Source: Megachile rotundata (lineage: Eukaryota; Arthropoda; Insecta; Hymenoptera; Megachilidae). From it: 64,000 nucleotides of DNA. The stretch spans positions 8,041,926 through 8,105,925 of the forward strand of contig NC_134984.1 in assembly GCF_050947335.1 (NCBI RefSeq), read 5' to 3'. The position numbers and the translations under genes were made by a program. Shown piece by piece: positions 12,501 to 26,200 of the stretch (position 1 is the first letter of the stretch; the number at the start of each line of letters is the position of its first letter). The notes below the pieces were generated by a model. The model did no database searches and had not been told where the DNA came from. It saw only the letters and a list, made by a program, of their open reading frames with translations.

Positions 12501-15500
12501 AATTTGAATAATTTTTATTATTAATTGGAAAAGAGTAGAGTAACTTGGAGTTATTCGTACAATGTAGCACGACACAATAACTCCACGTCAATCGAAATGC
12601 CAATCAAGAACGTGTCTTCCGTAGATTGTTAACCTACACGATTCACTCGGAATTGCTAATTGTATACCGTTATCGTTGCAACAGTGTTTGTAAGGTGAAC
12701 GGAGTACATTCACATTTGTCTACAGGAATATTCCTCGGATTAGAATTCGAGTAATTTTATGTCTCACTTAGAACTGATTCGATTGTTTGATTTAATTTTC
12801 ACGCATGAATCATCATCGACGGCATTAAATATTCTAAGATGGTAATGGGTTAAGATTTTCATAAATGTATTTGCATTCATAATATTTGTAGGATTTATAA
12901 AATTCATAGTATTTACAGTATTTATAGCATTCAGAGTGTGGGTTCTCCAGAAATCTAATTGACGAGTGCGATCTTATTTTTGAAGAACCAGAAACTGATC
13001 ACAGAAATGGCAATTAAATATTGAAATTAATTTCTCTTTGTACGAGATGCGATTAAATATTAAATTTCAATCTTCAATCATGTACGACCAAATTAGCTTT
13101 TAAGTTTTAACTGAAAAACGCGTCAATCAACGATTAAAAATGTTTGATAATTGAAAAGCTTTTGATTAAAATTCGTTTCAATCTTCAATTTAACAAATTT
13201 GAATTAGAAATTAAACGTTAATTTTCAGTTATAAGACCAATCAATTAACAAGTAAAATATGATCGATTACAATATAGGTGTAACGAGAAATTTTGAATGC
13301 TTGCAAAATAATTGGCTAAGAAATGATTAGGAATTTCATGTTGACTAAAAAATAAATTCTATCGACGCAGTTCTTGCTGTTTAGAAAACGTATAGATTCT
13401 GCATTATTATCCGAGGAATGTGTCGTCATGAATTTGCCGTGCATAAACCGTGGATTGTGTTGAAATTTTGCGCAGTGAAAGAGTTAAACGAACGAAGAAA
13501 CAACAGAGAGATAATAGGGGGTTGATCCTGTGATTGGTTCCAAATGAATTTCGAACTAACCAATTCAATTCTGATTTCCACGCGCGATATGCACTCGACT
13601 ATTCATAATTACTCGATAGTTAGCGACCACAGGGGTCGAAGTTTATGGCTTCGCAACTCGCCGGTAATTGGATTGTCTGTCGACTGACCGAACGCTTCCA
13701 TAATTCTTTGTACATAACGTAAAATCGAAACGGCGATTGCGCTCTGCACACTGAGCTATTTAGGTTGTTGCAGATGAAACAGTCGGTTTGTTCACAAAAA
13801 TTTCAGCTGTTGCAATTATCATACAAACAGTGTTTCACAATGTCGCTTGATCATTAATCGAAATTTCTTCCAAAATAAAGTCCACATCCAATGATTAAAG
13901 AAGCAATAAAATTGCGATATGTAAAAAAACTTTCAGATTAAATAATAAGAATTTGTGAAAAGAGAAGTTTTAGATTAATTAAAATCTGTAAATGTTTACA
14001 CGATTCAGTAACTAAACAATGTTCATGACATACTCTGGTTATTAATTATTACTGCCTCAAGTATTAAATATTTATTTAATTATTTTCATCATTTAATGGA
14101 AACATCAAGATGATAATATTTTGTGGAATGTAAATATTTTGAATGTAACATTAATTACAAATTAATCTGTTTCTCTTTCAGATGAATTTGTTGTTTTCAT
14201 ATTTTAATCATTTTGAAACTTCAATATGTAAAATTCTTGAAACAATCAGAAATTTAATTATTAATTTTTATTGTTTTACTTTTAAGCTGTCGTTTATGTT
14301 TTTTTGTAATTTCAGCAAGTACTGTAATAAATCTATTCTTTCATTTAAAATTTTATCCCTAATAACAAAAACACTCGTTTGATTAATGTTTTTAGTTATT
14401 TAAATACATTTGTAAATTCTGTCAATTATTTTGCGATCAAAAAAATTTTTATTATTTCCAGAAAATTAATTATAAATAAAGAATGTTTTAATTATATCAC
14501 GTATTTTGTGGTTCGTTTTTTTATTACTATCGTACTCGTTTAAATAACTTTTTATTTACATAACATATTTATAAATTTTATCAAGTATTATTTTGAAGCT
14601 TACTGCATTAGTCGACGAAATCGATAATATTTTGGTTTAAATAGCAAAGCGCGAGAGCACAAAGGTATTCTAAAAAATGCAGAAATTAAATCGAAATTCT
14701 TCTCATTTAAAAATTGTTATGTTCCTCTGATGTATAACATGATCATCAATTGAATTATTACGTCATGGTTGTTCGTCCTAGCACATCATGCACTACGGAA
14801 AACACAAATTTGTTTCTTATTTCCATAAATTAACCTCATTCAAGAACATATTACGAAACTGTGTAGGTAATAGTAAAAGTATACTTCCGTGCTTTGCAAA
14901 TAGCGTTAGACAAATATTTTTTAAACATTATTACATACACTACATTTCTATATAATATGTGTTATAAAATTGTTACATATTTTTCTACGAATCATGATTA
15001 TTAGTAAATACTAAATACTAAATAAATACAAAAACATAATTATTACATACATATATTTAATTACCAATTACATATATGTATTTAATTACCAATATTGAAA
15101 GAGTATTTAATCTCATTTTACCTATCCTTAAATTCAATTATTATTTTTATCTAAAAGTGAAACATACAAGTATTTAAAACTTAGTTTTACTTTTCAAAGT
15201 GTTTACTTAGTGTTTAAAAGACGTTTAAAATTTTCAAGTTATTATTAATGTTTAAGACGCAACAAATCCAATTTTATTTTTCATTATAACATAAAACATA
15301 TTCATTATAATTATATTCTACGTTTATACTCTACCCAAAAATAATTCGGCTTCGCAAATTCATTTAACATTAAGTTCGACTGTAATAAAAAAGCAGTTTC
15401 ATTTTAACAAAAAGAAGCTTAACAAAGGAAGAAATTCTGTCTTAACAAGAAAGTTTAACGAGGAAGGAAATTTTATTTGAATAAAAAATAAATTCGTAAC

Positions 15501-17950
15501 GCAGCGAGTTAAGTTTGCACGTAAACTCCAAAAGATTCAGTAAACCAGAAGAACCACAACATAGTATTAGCGAACTAAAAAGACACGCGTCTTCTATTTT
15601 GTTTTTCTCCAGAAGTTTCTGCATCTCCGTTATCTACCGTCTGCATGAGTATTTATTGATTTTCAAAAGACGCGGACGCTCACTTCGACTTAAATGTAAG
15701 TTGCAGGTACATAGTTTCTAGGATGGAACAAAAGTTCAATCCTAACACATCCTTTCTAGCGATACATTGCAAGTTATCTGGGACACGAGGTGCGACTCCT
15801 TCGCAGATGTAAGTATCTCATGTTCTGTTGAGTACAGAGCATTGTCCTTTCGCAGTTTACGGATTTACAAATCCGTCCGTTGGCTCCGCCATTTTGTCGA
15901 AATTACTTTTTCGTCTGTACATAATACACTTAACCAGTTGCGGCTCGTAGTTAAAATTAATGGAGGTGCTGCTCCAGAAAATTTTTAAATTTTGTGTAAA
16001 AGGAAAGAAACTTGTATAAAAAGAAAGAATTAAAGAAAAAACTCATTGTATTATATTTTAAAGATAATATCAAATGGAAATAGGGGGTGTTGCAGTTCCA
16101 CAGTATTTATACGCGAACCCCCGCTGCACATAACATTACTATCCATAAATGATAAATAAATGATAATGCAATTCTTCTGATTGTGAGAAGTTACATTTAC
16201 ATTGACTATATATTATTGCAGTTCGACTGATAGTGACAATTCTCGTAAAAATTATGTATTTTATGCGTGATTTTAATTCATCATTTTTAGAGAAGCTTTG
16301 TACAACAATAAATGTTTATTTGATTAATTATTCTATTAGTTTCAAATTTTATCGTTATTCATAGTGTATTAAAAAATTTACTACTTATTATTTAATTTTA
16401 GTAATCAGAATGTTTTTGTAAATAAATGTGTAATAATTAAAGATGCAATTTGTGATAAAATTATACAGGGTTTATAGCAATGGTTGCACCTGCTTTTTGG
16501 ATTTCATTTTAAATCAGATTTATACAAGCTGTAAGACAGTATAATAAGATTAGCTTGATTTAACTGATAAGTGAATTAACGCTTAGAGTATTGTTTCCCT
16601 TTCATTCCACTTTATATTGAAGTAGAAATAATAACAATTAACAGAAATATTACACAAGTTGATTTTAATATGATTATTAACGTTGTTAATATATGACATT
16701 GCTGATTTTCTTATTTCTATTAAAAACTTTTATTAAAAAACATAGATTTCAATAATACACTAATTAATTATAATAATATAATAATTAATAATCGCAACAA
16801 ATCAATCAAACAATGATAATATCAACATTTTAATTAATCGATATTACAAACCTAGTTTAAAATTAAAAAAGAAGTTAAAAAATAAACAGACGATAAAACA
16901 AATTTTATAAATTCAGATTAATTCCTTATTTTGGTGAAAATTAGTTTTAATACATTTTGCAAATTAAAATATGAAATTTGTAAAATGGTCAATAGACCGC
17001 TAGAATAGTTTCAGTGTCAAGGTAAATGATTCTATTATAATATCAGACATGTAAAAATGCAAATATTTAAATATGACGATTTTTTTATTAGCATATAAAG
17101 ATTTTTGCATAAAAAATTCATAATCAAATGTTGGTTCAGTCAAATCAATTTTCAGATGCAACACTGAATATCATTAATAATATTAAAATAATAACACAGG
17201 CATATTATTAATGAAAAATTCATTCGATCCGATGTCCTCTTTATCGACCATCACAATTTTTTATACTTACATCATCAAACATGTGATAGTTGTGACAAGG
17301 TCAAGACATATTAATGCTATTTTCATTTTGAAATGCATCGGCAACTTCGATAACTATTTTCGCAAAAGCAGTCAAGAAGTTCTCATAAATTTCGGCGAAA
17401 CGAAAGCCTTTTTTTAAAAATCAATTCTAAACGCAAACCTCTGACACGTGTTTAATGGTTCTCTAGAGGAATCCATTGGCGATGGTATACCAGGTTCAAG
17501 ATATGAGAATTTATAACCAAACAAGAGCTTCGTCTTCACATTTTTGTTTATGTTCGAAAGTTTTTCTTGAATGATTCTCAAACCACAATCCAGTCAGTGT
17601 AATCAACGGAGATCTATCAATTTTAAGAAAAAAAATGCTACTATAAGTTGTATTTATATCAAGACTATAAATTTTGTGAAGTCTATGACTTTTATGACTT
17701 GATCTTCCTTTCCCGATCTTCGAATGTATTTTTTATAACAAATTCAGATACGAAAAGCTATATCTTGTGATTCAGAAAAAGTTAATCTGATCTTAACCAA
17801 ATTTACGGAGAGAGTAAACCTTAACCCTCATAGTATATCCTGTGAAATATACTGTAAACATTAATGGCGAAGAAGTTATGAAGGGTCATAATTGAATTTT
17901 AACACCATGTTTATGAAACGTGTCAAAATGACTCATCCTTAGATTCCTTA
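9571..17950. other. Long gene-free AT-rich region
   Basis: About 8.4 kb without a supported gene. Short open frames (11654-11869, 14182-14382, 15442-15721, 15767-15988 and 17211-17417) are AT-rich and unrelated to any family I know. The piece at 12990-13260 is a degenerate mix of ATTAAA and TTTAAT words like those at 24.5 and 46.7-47.7 kb. Near 15049-15096 the words TACATATATGTATTTAATTACC recur twice. Imperfect direct copies of a sequence starting TATTTCTACC are at 11272 and 11441. Confidence 0.45.
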
Positions 17951-17956
17951 TTTTAA

Positions 17957-18417
17957 GGAGAGTGTCCCGCGGCGGCCATCTTGCTTGTTTACATCAGCGT
18001 CTGTCTCACTTATGCATCTTCGAAAATTCGATTTTATTCAGTATAAAGTATTTATTGCTGTCTAAAGCGACTAGAACACCCTCTAATGTAGTCCACTGAT
18101 GGGTGCTGTACTCGTAAAAACTTCATTTTTGCAATATTCGAGCGTCAAAATCGAATCTACGAAATTGCCTCGTCTCCTTCGCACATTGCTTTGGTGTGAG
18201 ACAGACGACTCGATTTTCATAGATTCGACTTTAACGCTCGAATATTGCGAAAATGAAGTTTTTACGAGTACGGCACCCATCAGTGGACTTCACTGCAGGG
18301 TGTTCTGGTCGTTTTAGATAGCAATAAATACTCTATCCTGAATAAAGTCGATAAAGGTGCATAAGTGAGACAGACGCTGATATAAACAAGCAAGAAGGCC
18401 GCCGCGGGACACTCTCC
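17957..18417. mobile_element. Palindromic MITE with arms of about 210 bp
   Basis: The left end begins GGAGAGTGTCCCGCGGCGGC and the right end is its reverse complement. Homology continues through almost the whole element, at roughly 90% identity by eye, leaving a short central loop near 18165-18205. The flank is TTAA on the left (17953-17956) and TTAT on the right (18418-18421), so a degraded TTAA duplication of piggyBac type is possible. It has no transposase. Two overlapping frames on opposite strands (18083-18280, 18099-18317) both begin MGAVLVKTSF only because the arms are inverted copies. GC-rich ends in AT-rich DNA support a mobile origin. The exact family is uncertain. Confidence 0.8.
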
Positions 18418-18421
18418 TTAT

Positions 18422-19565
18422 ATTACAGAAATTAATAAGTTACTCTTGTTGTATATTAACTTTTATGGAGATGAAGAATAATTGTATAAATTAAATTATC
18501 TTCTATCTCTTATTTACTGCCTTTCGTTTTTAATCTGAATGTAGCTGCTCTATCCATAAATTTACTTAAAATCGTTACAGGACAAGTTTTTTTTATTGAC
18601 GAATCAACTCATATATTTAACAAAACTGCATTCGAAACTTTTATTCAAAATATATTGTAAAATTAATCATTTTTATTAAGATTCAGAATGAAATGTATCA
18701 AGTCGTAGATTTTTTCACGTAGAATATGATTCCGGAATAAAAAATACGGGTTTATGATAAAAATAGAAAAGATGACCTTCACATAACCTTGAAGACGTTC
18801 ATGCATTAAAAAATTAGTTGTACCATTTGACTCTCCACTTGAAATACTAAAGGACATGCGTCAGTTTGTTTTTCTTAAATCACACATCTTCGAATGAGTT
18901 CCATTAAGTTGACATTTTTTACTATGTCTGTTTAAAAGTGAGACACCCTGTTCATATTAAAATTCATCCTGTTTTATATTCATCAAACATTTACTTTCTT
19001 CTTTGTAATTACTATTTTTGCGTAAAGTAACCCACTTACAAGTGTCTGTAATGGATTTACCCGAAGACAAGAAAGGAGAACAAATACCATTCCACGAACT
19101 CTGCAGCTTCTAATCATTTTCTTCTGTCGAATCATCTTTTTACTGGCGGTATCATTCTATTTCAATTACAGATATGGTTGAAAGTTTTCCGTGAATTCGA
19201 CTAGTAATTAAGGAGGAAGACAGATATGCTCCATAAAACCGGACTAAACGCTGAATGCACATTTCATGTTCGATTAGCTTTTAATGCGTCTCGATGCACT
19301 TGCTTAAAAAAATTAAACGCGCAACAACTTTAACGGTACTCAATAGTAAACGTGGCGAGAATGATTTCCTGAAATGCGACTTCCAGAACTCGATAATGAC
19401 AGCATGTGATTAAACGATAACGAACAGAAGTAACGGATCGTGTGGAAGTGTCGGAAACGCGTCAGTTGATTGACTTCAAGTCAGTTTTTTGAGGGATATC
19501 GATGCACTCGATATGTTTAACTCTCAACACGTACTCTCATGGTCAAAAGTTTGAAAGTTGTTCAA
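18422..19565. other. Gene-free stretch
   Basis: Nothing supported. A minus-strand frame at 18663-18857 is AT-rich and featureless. A GAGACACCCTGTT word at about 18940 resembles ends of insect transposons but has no partner. Confidence 0.4.
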
Positions 19566-19569
19566 TTAA

Positions 19570-19806
19570 CCTTTTCCCGTGCTTCGATGGGTCTCACTTG
19601 TGATGCACTTACAGCTCAAATATGACAAACCTTACTCAAATTGAATACTCTTCAACTTGAAATTTAGGTCCAACTATAAGTTGCGTTATCAAGGATCCTC
19701 GAATATAAAATACTCAGAACATTTTAATTTTCTTTGTTTGTTTTAATGTTATAATCCTCAATAGTTAGTCTTGACGCATCTGATGAATAAATGGCACGGG
19801 AAGGGG
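19570..19806. mobile_element. piggyBac-like MITE, 237 bp
   Basis: The element is flanked by TTAA on both sides (19566-19569 and 19807-19810). Its left end reads CCTTTTCCCGTGC and the reverse complement of the right end reads CCCCTTCCCGTGC, so 11 of 13 terminal bases match. TTAA duplications with C-rich ends are diagnostic for the piggyBac superfamily. There is no transposase frame; it would depend on a piggyBac transposase elsewhere. It is almost the same length as the 25967-26200 element. Confidence 0.78.
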
Positions 19807-19810
19807 TTAA

Positions 19811-22005
19811 AATCAAATTCTTTAACGAAACTTGAGATGATTCACTGCTAATACATATAGTATTGTTGGAAATCCTAACGAACCGTCCGACTTTCTCTTC
19901 TACATCTGGCCCTTCCTTTATTTCCTTTACCCTATTATCTACTTTCTGCGCTTTCCTGTCTGTCTTATATCACCAAAACATGCCTCTTTAGAATTTCCTG
20001 TAGCTTCAAGATTTTTCCAAGGTCCCGCTAAAACACTTCCATATTTCCTAATAAATCACTCCTTTTTTTAAGCCACCTCCTTCGCAAATAACCTAGCCAA
20101 TGACTTTTCCTGTTCCCACACCCTTATCCAAAATATCAACCAATAGTTTCCTTCCAATTGTTTACATTTTCCTTCTCAACACCGTTTCTCACTAGATTTT
20201 ATCCGAACTTCATCGTGTCAAGTACAACTTTTAAAATTAGAGAACTAGATTAAGGTTTAGCTTATAATATTATTGAACAATAAATTAGTTATTGTATTCA
20301 ATTTGAGTTATTCCTGATTCTGGAACTCCAACAGTATCATTCACCAATTTTTATATTGAATTTGAAGGTTTTATATTGAAGTTTTATAGTATTTTGGATT
20401 TCATTTATGTGCAAAGTACTGTTAGTTTTAGTACTGTTATACATTAATACTGTATTAGTCATAATCTTAATTTAGTACAGTGCTATTGTAGCTTCAAAAA
20501 TATATTGCATTATCACCTTAGGTAGGCAGTTATTATCAGACGTACAACATCGAAAACAGTTGAAGAAGTGATTGTTAAAATGTTAAAATATGCAAAATAT
20601 GTTAAAAGGCTATTTAACATATTTTTACATATTTTACAAAATATGTAAAAAAGCTAGAAACACTTTCAGTTTATAATTGACGAAAGTATAAAGACCATGA
20701 ATCAATTGAATCAATTGAATCAATTGAATTAATTTTGCAAAACAGTATCAGCGTAATAAAATAATAGTTGTTACCTATTTATTACATATTACAGTGATAT
20801 CTAGTGCTTGTAATTGCACTAATTATATATGGTGTTTGATATATTACTTTCATGTTTCAAATTTGAATAATTTTTTTTCTTTCTAGAATATTTCATTTTT
20901 GTAAAATGTCATCATCTTTTTCTTGAAAATTTATTACAGAGAATTTCATGATGAAACAACGTTTGAACATAAACGATTTTATTCTAAAAAGAAACTAGAC
21001 AAGTTTATTGTCCAAATCAATCATCTATTTTTACGTGCACTCTAACACACTCGTCAATTTGTCATAATCAGATTTTTCCTTGAAGAATATTAGAGAGATT
21101 ATACACAAAGAAAAACAGTACATCTTAAGGATATAATATTCATAATCATAAAGTAATATTAAATTTAATTTCACATATTATTGGAAGCTGTCGTAATAAT
21201 ATTAAACGAGTTCCTGTCACAGAAAAAAAAATGTATATTTTATATGAATTTCTAATATGAATATTAGGAAACAAAAGAATTTTTTCCATACATGTGTTTA
21301 TGAAGTGACTTATGGACCACCTTATATAATAATTACTGATTAATAAGTCGATGTTAATTTCTTAAGGACAAGCAATGTTTGAAAGGAAACCAATTTAACA
21401 AGTGTAGGAGTGGAATAGTAGTGAACGGCAATCATTGGATACTGATATAAGCAGTTGAATAGTGTGTTACGGAACGAAAGTAAAAGTGTACTTTGTTCGT
21501 TACACGTGATTTGAAAAACGTACTACATTCGTCGCAAATAATTTAAAAATCGTGCCCACATTGTTAAATTGGTTTTATTACATCATTGATAAATGCAATG
21601 AAAGGGGTAAAAACATATGATCGCGTTTAGATCGATTTTCAATAAAAAGTTTTGTTTTTTGCGTCAAATATACATATTTAGGTAACACAACTATTTCGTT
21701 TGATTTTAGAAAGTAAATTATTGCTACTACGTAAATTTCTTCTGGAACAATCAAAACATTAATTATCTTAATTGTTCTGAAATGTATCTTCTTTTACATT
21801 TCAAATGCACCAATTTATTTTTATTTATTACTCTAATATATTGGTTAAATATTCTTAGTGTGTGGAATAAGTATTGCTTAAAATTACTTAAAATTATTCT
21901 TAGTATTGCTTAAAATTTTATTATTATTTTTGCAAAAATAAGTTTTTCTAATTGAATAAATACTTTAAAAATCTATTTATACAATGAAATTGAATCTTAT
22001 AAAAA
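19811..22005. other. Gene-free AT-rich stretch with small repeats
   Basis: No gene is supported. At 20578-20655 several AAAATATGTTAAAA-type words form a small inverted cluster. At 20702-20731 the 9-bp unit CAATTGAAT is repeated about three times. Confidence 0.5.
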
Positions 22006-22009
22006 CATT

Positions 22010-22575
22010 TTTCCAAATTCTTCAATTTTTAAATTACGAAATCTCTAAATTTTCAAATTTTTACATCTTTAAATTAAGAAATACCTAAATTCCTAAATAC
22101 TCACATTTTCTAATTACGAAATTCTTAGATTTCTAAATTCAAAAATTCTCTACTTACGAAATCCCTACTGAATTTTCACATCTTTAAAAATTACGAAATT
22201 CCTAAATCTCCACGTTCTCCAATTTTCTAATTATGAAATCTTTAACTTCCTGAATTCTCCAAATCTCTAAATCCATAAATCTTCAAATTCTTAAATTCTC
22301 AAATTTTCGAATTCTCAAATTCTCAAGTTCTCAAATTCTCAAATTCTCAAATTCTCAAATTCTCAAATTCTCAAATTCTTAAATTCTCAAATTCGCAAAT
22401 TTTCAAATACAAAATTCTCAACTCGGTAATTTATTAAATTTCCAAATTTGCAACTTTTAAATTTCCAACACCCCAAATTTTCAAAACCTTCAATTTCCAA
22501 GTCCACAAATATTCAAATTCCAAAATTTTCCAATATTTAATTCCTCAAAATTATCAAATTTCTAAATCACAAAAT
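22010..22575. repeat. Low-complexity AAATTCTC field 2 (C-rich on plus strand) with an 8-bp tandem core
   Basis: About 560 bp of degenerate AAATT words separated by C/T pairs. The core at about 22310-22397 is a near-perfect 8-bp tandem, unit CTCAAATT, about ten copies with one or two changes. The plus strand has C and very little G, the mirror of field 1, so the array runs in the opposite orientation. Confidence 0.88.
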
Positions 22576-22849
22576 AACTCTACTGTTAATTAGCAAAGTA
22601 ACATTTAAATACTATGTAATTAAAATGTTTCGGAGCTTAATTACCGATAGTCCTTCGTACGCACCAAATCCTTCTTCCTATCAACACAATTTAATATAAC
22701 TATAATTCTCTGAACATAGAACTCTTCTCATAACAGAACAAAATAACAAAATTTTTCACCTTAATCCATTCTTCAATAACATTTTTGTTAACATCAAAAC
22801 AATGCAATAAATCTTAAATCTTATCAGCTCTTTATCCAGCGGTACTCTG

Positions 22850-23330
22850 ACGTGGCCAGAGAGTTCTCATAATGATAAGCTCAATCCAATCGTTGATAAC
22901 GCGCTTCATGATTGTGCGTTAAATTGACCCCCTAAAGAGAGCCGGTAGAGAACGCGCGTTTAGAGCTGACCTAAAGGACGGCAAAACGGATGCAGCTATC
23001 ATCAGAGCAGGGGAAAAAGCATGCCGGTAGCAGTTTGCCTGGCTGGCTTGGCTTGGCTGAGGGTGTACCCCCTTTTTTCATTTAAATTACTCGAAGGAAG
23101 GCGGTAGTGCGCTGCGACGCGACCAGCATACCTAATGGCCGCATATTGTATGCTGCCACTGCCACTCAAGGCAAGCCGAACACCACACTGCGTCAACACG
23201 ACTCGTTCGCCTGTTCTCGACAGTAAAATAATACGAGTTGGCGATAATCCGTGGCTGCGTTTCGACCCTCCTAGTATTATTGGCCAAAATAATGGAAACA
23301 CTAACAACTAGTGGGTGTATAGGCCGGGTG
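22850..23330. other. CpG-rich island
   Basis: GC and CpG content rise sharply here. A 101-codon minus frame (23002-23307) crosses it but has no domain, signal peptide or good splice sites. A short GGCTGGCTTGGCTTGGCT run is present near 23040. It may be a promoter or untranslated first exon; no TATA box plus donor pair was clear enough to call. Confidence 0.33.
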
Positions 23331-23540
23331 CCTCGTGCAAATTCGAATGTCTACTTCGGAGTACAACCGTAAGCGTGTAGGTAGAACGAGAATGAGGTGT
23401 AGAGATTTTAAAGGAGTTCTAAACGATTAAACGTGTCTAAAACGATCGAAAATGATACCAAACTTGATTGTTGTTGACTTTACGACTGACGTCAATGGTG
23501 ACCAAGTGTTGCTGGCAATGATGAGTTACGGGCTGTTTAC

Positions 23541-23747
23541 GTTATACTAGTACCTGGTGCTAGTAGCCTTGTCAGCAGTAGAATTTTTACGTTCCTAGCT
23601 TTATCTATACCAGATCTGTTGTTAGAAAAAGAAGGTAAGAAAGGAAAGAAACGATTTTCTCTTTCTAATAACAGGTACAGGCAAAATAAAGAACGTAAAA
23701 ATTCGACTACCTGCTGGCAAGGTATTAGCACCAGTTATTGGCATAGT
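23541..23747. mobile_element. Inverted-repeat element, about 207 bp
   Basis: The left arm (from about 23541, containing CTGGTGCTAGTAGCCTTG) pairs with the reverse complement of the right arm (to about 23747, containing CAAGGTATTAGCACCAG), with roughly 80 bp of imperfect pairing around a purine-rich loop near 23630-23650. No clean target duplication was found, so the exact ends are uncertain. It is probably an old MITE. The minus frame 23537-23731 is a by-product. Confidence 0.55.
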
Positions 23748-23999
23748 GAAGACGGCCCCTTATAGAGCTTATAATGTGCTTTCAGTCGATTCTGTGTCAA
23801 AAATGATATCAAAACACAGTTTTTCTATCGATTCGATGACGATGACAGGTTTCTGTCGTTAAATTGTCGCCAAATCTACATACACAGCAAATTTAGAGTG
23901 CTTCATCAGTTCACCATCAAAATTTTAAGTGAAAGGACTCAAAATTGCAGCCTGCAGCGTTGTACAGACAAACAGAGAGATAAACGAACAAATGCAGAT

Positions 24000-24340
24000 C
24001 GAATCCGCAAATCTCTAAATTTTCAAATATTCAAATATGAATTTTGGGAATTAGCAATTTAAAAAATTCGTAGATTTCTAAATTTTCAAATTATGACATC
24101 TGTAAATTTACAAATTCTTAAACTTTCTAATTACGAAGTTCCTACATGAAAAAATTTGTCTATTTTCTAATTAAAAAACCCCTAATTCGCAAATTTTCTA
24201 ATTTCTCCAATTACCAAATTTTTAAATTCCCAATTTCTCAAATCTTTGAATACGAAATATTGCAAATCACCAAATTTCCAAATTTTTCCAGTTACAAAAT
24301 TCCTAAATTTCAAAATTCTGAAATTCGTCATTATATATAT
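24000..24340. repeat. Low-complexity AATTTCT field 3 (C-rich on plus strand)
   Basis: Degenerate AAATTYCYAAAT words like field 2, without a clean tandem core. Open frames on both strands (24146-24364, 24182-24379) give phenylalanine/isoleucine/lysine-rich nonsense, as expected for such DNA. Confidence 0.75.
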
Positions 24341-24539
24341 GTAACAATACATACAGCTTATTAATTTAATTATGTTCAAATTTTATAAATAAAATAATGA
24401 TTGTATATGATGTTAATTCCTTATAATTTAAGTTTATTATTCGTTGGTGCTACGGATAATAAAAATGGTTTATTAATTTTAAAAATATAACAGCGTTAAG
24501 ACTAGGGATGTGATACATAGTGACAGAAATAACAATAGA

Positions 24540-24900
24540 TAAAATAATACAATTTAATCAAATAAATTTATTTCAATTATTACGATTAAGAATCATAATT
24601 AATTTTCACTTAACGAAATTTAATAAAGAAATAAATTTCGATCTTTTTATTCAACTTTATTCACAATGAGAGAACGTAATAATTGATTTCAGTAACGACT
24701 GAGAATTAATCCTTCATTGAAGACGTACTTCATTAAATCGAACTATTTTTAATCTGATAAATTCTTTAATTCAATATGTGGGAATAAAAAATTGAACTTT
24801 AATTTTCAATTAGAAAATCGTTCGGTTATCATTTATTGTTAATTAAGAAATATTTAATTATCGATAACGGTTTAGTCGATTATTTTTTAACAGAATAATT
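24540..24900. repeat. Degenerate TTAATTAAATTT-rich tract
   Basis: Dense AATTAA, TTTAAT and TTTCAATT words in both orientations, similar to 12990-13260 and 46740-47700. There is no fixed period. It is probably old simple-sequence expansion rather than a gene. Confidence 0.4.
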
Positions 24901-25960
24901 AGAAATTTAAACATTCTGCGAATAATTATAACTTCTCTTATTAAATGTATTAAGAAATTTCGTTGATAGAAATAATTGTTACATATTTACTTAACAAAGG
25001 AATATAATATTTATAAAGGCGATCCATCCCATTCATTATGATTAAAATACTATTTTCTTTATTCTGCGGATATTTACAAAAATATTGTACTGTATTCATT
25101 ACACATTGTATGGACAGATTATCCACACAAACTGTTGAGTACAATATTCGTCATTTCTAAAAATATTCGACTCTCGGATATTTCTAACCGCTTTAGAGAC
25201 GTATTTTTCATTTCAATTATAACAAGGAGAATTAATTTTATTTTTATTTATTTTGCTCGATAAAGAAAATGCAATAAAAAAAATAAAGTTCACGATTCAG
25301 AATTTCAAAAAATAAATAGTTTTATTTAATAGACTTTTGCTATTTATGCGAAACCCAATAATATTTCTTTTGAAACATTAGCAAATACCACTAACTAGTG
25401 CAGTAAATATATTTTTAGACATTGCAATTATTTCTATTCCTTAGAAATCGTAATCTTCGGTAAAATTACGACTTACTTCGTGTAAAAAAAGACAGCGCTG
25501 CTGCTTGAAATATCCTTTCGGACATGTACATATATCAAGACACTTTTACTTTCACGGCAATTGCAATTTATTTTCTAGCAAAAGGAAGAATGCACATTTA
25601 TTTCTGTAACGGTTTTCGAAACGGATTCAGCTTTGTATAGGATGTTAATTAACTTATTTACATATGTGGTCAAGGACGTGAAGAGGTTAAAAATGTCATT
25701 CATTTATCCATGATTTACTTTACTTACAATTAGTATCAATGTGGAGATCTAAGAAGAGTGAAAACCCATTCAAATGTATACGATATGCAATCACTGAATC
25801 ACTAATTGACGACAGGACCACTTTGTATAGGGTGTTTCAATTCTTTACCGCTAAATTTTGTTAAAATGTTCTTCGGAAAATTCCAATATTTTACCAAAGC
25901 ACATATTCTTTATTAGACTTGTTCTTATTGATATGCGAATGATAAAATGCGCCAACACTC
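24901..25960. other. Gene-free stretch
   Basis: No coding signal. The words TTTGTATAGGATGTT (about 25633) and TTTGTATAGGGTGTTTC (about 25822) resemble ends of insect DNA transposons but could not be paired into an element. Confidence 0.4.
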
Positions 25961-25966
25961 AATTAA

Positions 25967-26200
25967 CCCTTTGCATTTTTACATGTGTCTCGACATTACA
26001 TTCCTCTTGGGTCTATAAATAATTCAGATAAATAGATTGGTCGAATATATATTTTCATTCAGTTATTATTTATGATAAATGAAAAATGTATTTGTCATAT
26101 ACTTTGTACCATAGCAATACATTTGATTAAGAACTCATTTCTTGATCTATTTTGTAAATTAAAAAGTAGGTAGGTAAAAGAAATTAGGAAGTGCAAAGGG
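25967..26200. mobile_element. piggyBac-like MITE, 234 bp
   Basis: Perfect TTAA duplications flank it (25963-25966, 26201-26204). The left terminus CCCTTTGCATTT and the reverse complement of the right terminus CCCTTTGCACTT match at 11 of 12 positions. The interior is AT-rich and non-coding. A CCC start plus TTAA target is the piggyBac superfamily signature. Confidence 0.85.

Noticed and set aside
18083..18317. Two near-identical peptides on opposite strands
   Set aside because: They result from the arms of the palindromic element and are not genes.
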